A stretch of DNA of 8,126 bases from Clostridiaceae bacterium. GTDB lineage: Bacteria > Bacillota > Clostridia > Oscillospirales > Acutalibacteraceae. The translations under genes were made by a program, and so were the position numbers. This document shows, one piece after another, positions 5,539 to 8,126 of this stretch; within the stretch, counting starts at the first letter, position 1, and each line of letters starts with the position of its first letter. Under the pieces are notes generated by a model, which was given only the letters and a program-made list of their open reading frames with translations, was not told where the DNA came from and searched no databases. Location: positions 1 to 8,126 of the forward strand of contig JAEEHZ010000109.1 in assembly GCA_016281115.1 (NCBI GenBank). The letters run 5' to 3'.

Positions 5539-6675
5539 TTATTCTATTGAAATCTGTCGGATTGCATCTATAGCGGACCGGATTTCTTTTTCAGTGTTGA
5601 AGGGGGAAAAGCTGAAGCGAACCGCACCTTGTTCGGTAGTACCGAGGGCGGCGTGCATACGGGGCGCGCAGTGTGCTCCTGCGCGGGTGGCGATGCCGTA
5701 ATCGGTGTATAGTGCATCAGCTACCATGGAAGAATCGTAGTCCCGAATATTCAGGGAAACAATGGCGGCACGGGGTTTGGCGGAAAAGTCGCCGTAAACC
5801 GTCACACCGTCAATGGCAGAGACACCTTCATAAAATTGCATCATCAGATCATACTCGATGCGATAGAGATTCTCCACACCCTTAGATGTAAGATAATCCA
5901 CCGCTGCACCGAGTCCGGCGATACCGTGACTGTTCAGCGTACCTGCTTCAAGTCTTGTGGGGTAATTTACGGGTTGATGTTTATTGTGGGATTGCACACC
6001 GCTGCCGCCGCGCATAAACGGTCGCAGCTCCACCCCGGGACGAACGCAAAGTCCGCCAGTTCCCTGAGGTCCCATAAGTCCCTTATGCCCGGTAAAGCAC
6101 AGCACATCAATACCCATTTCGGTCATATTGATTGAAAAACTGCCTGCACTCTGTGCGGCGTCCACAATCAGATATGCACCGTATCGGTGCGCGATTTCGA
6201 CGATTCTCGCCACATCCAGCGCATTTCCGGTAAGGTTTGAGGCGTGCGTACAAACTATTGCCTTTGTGTTAGGCTTCATCAAGGCTTCAAATTCATTGTA
6301 ATTTACGCATCCGTTCCGATCAGCCGAAACAAAATCCAGTCCCATGCCGCGCTCTTCCAGATCGTAAAGCGGTCGCAGCACAGAATTGTGCTCCAAATCG
6401 GTGGTGATTGCGTGATCATTCGGTCCAAGCAGACCGTAAATCGCAATATTCAACGCGCCGGTCGCGTTTGCGGTAAAGGCGACATGATCTGCCCGTGGGC
6501 AGCCAAAAAGGGCTGCGAGCTTTTGGCGCGTATCATAAACCATGCCTGCCGCACCCAAAGATGCTCCGTGCGCACCGCGGGCTGCGTTCCCGGCGCTCTG
6601 CATGGCGTTTACCACGGCTTCGATCACAGCTGATGGTTTGTGCAGCGTCGTTGCCGCATTATCCAGATAAATCAT
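5539..6675 (-). CDS. Class V aminotransferase, cysteine desulfurase/selenocysteine lyase-like
   Basis: The 378-residue PLP enzyme has the class V fold: MIYLDNAATT at the start, NATGALN (70-76), HNSVLRPL (96-103), the PLP-binding Asp172 in VDAAQSAG, and the Schiff-base lysine Lys198 in TGHKGLMGPQG. Cys336 in RAGAHCAPRMHAALG aligns with the catalytic Cys of SufS/CsdB (RxGxHCA), so it should remove sulfur or selenium from cysteine or selenocysteine as an enzyme-bound persulfide or perselenide. It resembles the branch (am_tr_V_EF2568 type) that co-occurs with YedF and selenium-dependent molybdenum hydroxylases rather than Fe-S cluster IscS or SufS. There is no SufU or IscU beside it. Start supported by AAGGAAAG about 6 nt upstream; it follows the activase gene after 12 bases. 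Whether it prefers sulfur or selenium cannot be read from the sequence. Confidence 0.9.
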   Translation of the reverse strand: MIYLDNAATTLHKPSAVIEAVVNAMQSAGNAARGAHGASLGAAGMVYDTRQKLAALFGCPRADHVAFTANATGALNIAIYGLLGPNDHAITTDLEHNSVLRPLYDLEERGMGLDFVSADRNGCVNYNEFEALMKPNTKAIVCTHASNLTGNALDVARIVEIAHRYGAYLIVDAAQSAGSFSINMTEMGIDVLCFTGHKGLMGPQGTGGLCVRPGVELRPFMRGGSGVQSHNKHQPVNYPTRLEAGTLNSHGIAGLGAAVDYLTSKGVENLYRIEYDLMMQFYEGVSAIDGVTVYGDFSAKPRAAIVSLNIRDYDSSMVADALYTDYGIATRAGAHCAPRMHAALGTTEQGAVRFSFSPFNTEKEIRSAIDAIRQISIE

Positions 6676-6687
6676 TGCTTTCTTTCC

Positions 6688-7446
6688 TTATCTTCCTGCT
6701 AACAGTGCCGCGCCGATTGCTCCGGCGTAACGCCCGTCCGGCGAGGTTGTTACCGGATATCCAAGCTTCTTTTCCAGTGCCTGCCGCAGATACTCAAGTT
6801 CACATAGTCCTCCGGTGAGGCAGACCGTACCGCCTGTTTGCAAAAGGCGTGAAGCTTGACTTGTCACCTTTGTGACAATAGAATCCACCACAGCGAAAGC
6901 GATGTTTTCCCGCGGTTCTCCTTGTCCTATCAGGCTGATGATCTCAGACTCCGCAAACACCGTGCACATAGAGCTGATCGACACGCCGCCGCCCTGCGCC
7001 GCAAGCTCGCACAGTTCCTCTAAGTGCAACCCCAGCGTGTTTGCCATTACCTCCAAAAAGCGTCCTGTGCCGGCAGAGCACTTGTCGTTCATCAGAAAAT
7101 CGCTTACCAGTCCGTTTTCCAGCAGGATGATTTTGGTATCCTGACCGCCAATGTCGATCACGGTCAGTGCCGGAGCACCGTAGAGAAAGGCTGCTCCTTT
7201 ACCGTGGCAAGTTATCTCTGTTACACTGCGGTCGGCGAAGGTCACGCAGGCTCTGCCATAGCCTGTGGCTACGACTGCAGCGTCCGGCAGCCACGGTGAA
7301 AGCCGTTCCTTAAGCTTCTGCGCCGTATCCACACTGCTCCAGCCTGTCGGAAGCAATGCCCGTTCCACTATTCTCTTTTCCGCATCCAGCACCACGGCCT
7401 TTGAACAGGTGGAGCCGATGTCGATACCGATAGCAAACTGTTTCAT
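6688..7446 (-). CDS. Acyl-CoA dehydratase activase-like ATPase (HgdC/BcrA/BadF family)
   Basis: The 252-residue protein is a compact ASKHA ATPase of the archerase type, which uses ATP hydrolysis on an Fe-S dimer to push an electron to very low potential. Visible motifs are the phosphate loop GIDIGSTCSKAVVLD (7-21), IDIGGQDTKII (97-107) and the TGGL segment (211-214). Cys123 (NDKCSAGTGRFLE) and Cys161 (SSMCTVFAESEII) are the two cysteines that in HgdC bind the [4Fe-4S] cluster between subunits. Length matches HgdC (about 260). Its usual partner, a 2-hydroxyacyl-CoA dehydratase or double-cubane reductase, is not beside it; it heads the sulfur/selenium operon. The ATG has no SD at normal distance; GAAAGG is 24 nt away, beyond a palindrome. 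The natural acceptor of its electron is unknown. Confidence 0.92.
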   Translation of the reverse strand: MKQFAIGIDIGSTCSKAVVLDAEKRIVERALLPTGWSSVDTAQKLKERLSPWLPDAAVVATGYGRACVTFADRSVTEITCHGKGAAFLYGAPALTVIDIGGQDTKIILLENGLVSDFLMNDKCSAGTGRFLEVMANTLGLHLEELCELAAQGGGVSISSMCTVFAESEIISLIGQGEPRENIAFAVVDSIVTKVTSQASRLLQTGGTVCLTGGLCELEYLRQALEKKLGYPVTTSPDGRYAGAIGAALLAGR

Positions 7447-7459
7447 ATTTAAATACGGC

Positions 7460-7471
7460 GCAGCGCGCTGC
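7460..7471. promoter_or_regulatory. Palindrome between the SD-like sequence and activase start
   Basis: GCAGCGCGCTGC is a perfect 12-bp palindrome in an AT-rich leader. It separates GAAAGG (minus strand, 7476-7471) from the activase ATG at 7446. Folding would shorten the effective distance to about 13 nt; alternatively it is a protein operator just downstream of the promoter. Confidence 0.4.
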
Positions 7472-7506
7472 CTTTCGTAATTCTATATTAAGTATAACGC
7501 TGTTTA

Positions 7507-7535
7507 AGTATACAAAAAATAAGCCTTTATGTCAA
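7507..7535 (-). promoter_or_regulatory. Strong SigA-type promoter of the activase-yedF operon
   Basis: TTGACA (7535-7530) and TATACT (7512-7507) are spaced by 17 bp on the minus strand, one mismatch from full consensus. The expected transcription start near 7500 gives a leader of about 55 nt before the activase ATG. No other good promoter is seen between the genes down to 4374, so this promoter probably serves all five. Confidence 0.85.
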
Positions 7536-7610
7536 GTACTTTCAGTAAAACTAAAGTGCATTTGTTCTTGTCCTTGCAGGTTTAATACTATGGGACCTTA
7601 GATTATACAA

Positions 7611-7649
7611 AATAAAAAAGCGTTATTACCCAAGCGGATAGTAACGCTT
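7611..7649 (-). terminator. Rho-independent terminator of the Mo-hydroxylase [2Fe-2S] subunit operon
   Basis: Arms 7618-7628 and 7639-7649 pair over 11 bp with one G-T pair around a 10-nt loop; on the minus strand the stem is followed by TTTTTTATTTT. It separates the hydroxylase transcript from the next operon, whose own promoter is just downstream. The remaining 138 bases up to the gene (7650-7787) hold no feature except a 24-codon plus-strand frame. Confidence 0.85.
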
Positions 7650-7787
7650 CGTTTCAGACCTTGTGATTTGCACTGTTGAAAAGCAACAGGGCGGCGCATA
7701 TGAATAAAATGCGGTACGCAAACAAAATCGGTTTTACAATGATTAGTATTACAGATGATGATGTTGATCATTGATTGTGATACCGAA

Positions 7788-8126
7788 TTAAAAATCTATC
7801 TCTTTACCGAGTCTTCGGTACATTGTCTTTTTAACGGCTCTTAAAATGTTTTCATAGCCGGTGCAGCGGCACAGATGACCCGACAGAAGCTTTCTCAGCT
7901 CGTCATCGGTGTATAGGGTGTTTGCTTCCAGGATTTCAACCGCCGTCATAATAAATCCGGGCGTGCAGAAGCCGCACTGGATAGCCGTTTCGTCAATAAA
8001 AGCCTGCTGTATATCCGAAAGCTCTCCGTTTGGTCCAACCAAGCCTTCAAGCGTTCTTATATGCTTGCCTTCTGCCCATACCGCGAGGTAAATGCAGGAG
8101 TTGAACGCCTCGCCGTCTATAAGCAC
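7788..8126 (-). CDS. [2Fe-2S] subunit of a xanthine dehydrogenase/aldehyde oxidoreductase-type Mo hydroxylase (5' end outside window)
   Basis: The frame runs off the right edge; the 112 residues here are the C-terminal part of a protein usually about 155-165 long. The end of the plant-type ferredoxin domain is visible (VLIDGEAFNSC, last ligand Cys of the first cluster). The helical domain with the second [2Fe-2S] cluster follows: QCGFCTPGFIM (about 50-60) and HLCRCTGYENI (about 84-94), four Cys in the C-x2-C ... C-x-C pattern. This small subunit passes electrons from the molybdopterin to FAD or another acceptor. The residue at the window edge is coded GTG and is an internal Val, not a start. 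The rest of the enzyme (Mo and possibly FAD subunits) should lie beyond 8126. It stops in its own transcript, with terminator at 7611-7649. Confidence 0.93.
   Translation of the reverse strand: MLIDGEAFNSCIYLAVWAEGKHIRTLEGLVGPNGELSDIQQAFIDETAIQCGFCTPGFIMTAVEILEANTLYTDDELRKLLSGHLCRCTGYENILRAVKKTMYRRLGKEIDF

Noticed and set aside
5539..6675. Assignment as IscS or SufS of Fe-S cluster assembly
   Set aside because: No scaffold gene is adjacent, and the neighbours (YedF, DUF3343) point to the selenium/molybdenum-associated branch; IscS also has a longer catalytic loop.

Overview
The window looks like chromosomal DNA of an anaerobic, moderately low-GC Gram-positive bacterium of the class Clostridia, possibly of the ruminococcal/oscillospiral type. 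This is inferred from gene content: an [FeFe]-hydrogenase maturase, an acyl-CoA dehydratase-type activase, YedF/DUF3343 selenium-metabolism proteins and a molybdenum-hydroxylase subunit. Consensus TTGACA/TATAAT promoters and GGAGG ribosome sites agree with it. No species can be named from sequence alone. All intact genes lie on the minus strand.

Layout from right to left, the direction of transcription: (1) 8126-7788 is the C-terminal part of a xanthine dehydrogenase/aldehyde oxidoreductase-type [2Fe-2S] subunit, followed by a rho-independent terminator (7611-7649). (2) A near-consensus promoter (7507-7535) starts a tight five-gene operon: ASKHA activase of the HgdC/BcrA type, class V aminotransferase/cysteine desulfurase-like protein, DUF3343 protein, YedF, and a second DUF3343 protein (7446-4374). 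(3) 4373-3159 holds no intact gene. It has a decayed alanine tRNA, a strong hairpin terminator, an ordered array of short palindromes and the C-terminal remnant of a large serine recombinase, and looks like the scar of a mobile element. (4) A perfect-consensus promoter (3137-3165) drives hydE, tcdA and a MobA-like/ModE-like fusion gene (2978-146), closed by a terminator at 101-138.

The YedF, DUF3343 and class V aminotransferase genes, together with a molybdenum hydroxylase subunit and a MobA/ModE-like protein, match the published genomic signature of selenium-dependent molybdenum hydroxylases (the 'orphan SelD' trait). The inferred job of operon (2) is to mobilise sulfur or selenium from an amino acid and pass it through Cys carriers, ultimately to a Mo-hydroxylase cofactor. 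The activase suggests that an ATP-driven low-potential electron transfer is also involved. No selD, yqeB or yqeC, and no dehydratase partner for the activase, is inside the window.

Most notable points: the activase heads the sulfur/selenium operon without its usual partner; two different DUF3343 proteins bracket YedF; the MobA-like domain has lost its nucleotide-binding loop and a metal-binding Asp; and the palindrome array has linkers that invert around its centre and offers two mutually exclusive folds.
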